Of a DNA stretch of 7,369 bases, positions 7,342 to 7,369 are shown one piece after another. Location of the stretch: the NCBI GenBank assembly GCA_021785155.1, contig JAJYGE010000219.1, positions 1 to 7,369 of the forward strand. Reading direction: 5' to 3'. The notes below the pieces were generated by a model that was not told the DNA's origin, made no database searches, and was given only the letters and a program-made list of their open reading frames with translations. How positions within the stretch are numbered: the stretch's first letter is position 1; each line of letters opens with the position of its first letter. Source of the stretch: Planctomycetota bacterium. GTDB taxonomy: Bacteria > Planctomycetota > Phycisphaerae > WQYP01. A program made the position numbers and the translations under genes.

Positions 7342-7350
7342 TGTGCGAGC
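7326..7350 (-). promoter_or_regulatory. Possible alternative hairpins in the prepilin 5' leader
   Basis: In the minus-strand RNA, GCUCGC (7350-7345) can pair with GCGAGC at 7341-7336 across a three-base loop, or with the identical GCGAGC at 7331-7326 across a 13-base loop. Both stems are perfect over six pairs. The second ends two bases before the AGAAAGG site. A translational role is possible, but nothing here proves it. Confidence 0.35.
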
Positions 7351-7369
7351 TATCGTATTGCCCATTGGC

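Noticed and set aside
1..7369. tRNA or rRNA genes, CRISPR arrays, insertion sequences
   Set aside because: No cloverleaf, regularly spaced repeat, transposase motif or terminal inverted repeat was seen on either strand. Nearly all the sequence is accounted for by the four genes.

Overview
The window holds four genes, all on the minus strand. Read in the direction of transcription (right to left) they are: a type IV-pilin-like prepilin of the DUF1559 kind (6400-7311), a short secreted LamG/concanavalin-A-like protein (5362-6153), a secreted glycoside hydrolase family 92 alpha-mannosidase (2965-5349), and a large Tat-exported protein of no family I can name (from 2900 to beyond the left edge). 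No gene on the plus strand, no RNA gene, no mobile element and no CRISPR array can be supported. The open frames on the plus strand are antisense shadows of these four genes.

The organism is most likely a member of the Planctomycetota, perhaps the Phycisphaerae, or a neighbouring PVC lineage. This is inference. It rests on the prepilin type (a [17 protein letters not shown] start with an N-M-R-Q-I-G and a D-G-S-V-R-W motif), a small stand-alone LamG protein, and a Tat-exported enzyme-like giant next to a GH92 enzyme. These bacteria often place such prepilin and LamG genes beside carbohydrate-degrading genes.

Layout: the 58 bases upstream of the prepilin (7312-7369) carry a perfect 10-bp tandem repeat and a compact hairpin just before the ribosome binding site. 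A 246-bp gap (6154-6399) separates the prepilin from the LamG gene; it contains a perfect 6-bp hairpin but no convincing terminator. The LamG stop codon lies inside the ribosome binding site of the GH92 gene, with 12 bases between the genes. GH92 and the Tat protein are separated by 64 bases, again with a good ribosome binding site. LamG, GH92 and the Tat protein therefore look like one transcription unit, possibly including the prepilin.

All four products carry export signals: prepilin peptidase type, Sec, Sec and Tat. The simplest reading is an envelope-located glycan-degradation locus. GH92 would remove alpha-mannosyl residues, the LamG protein would bind glycan or another surface partner, and the Tat protein would be a second, uncharacterised enzyme acting on the same substrate. 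The Tat protein is the part most worth pursuing. Its middle third has the look of a clan GH-A-like barrel with an Asn-Glu pair and a second candidate Glu 135 residues later, flanked by beta-rich domains.
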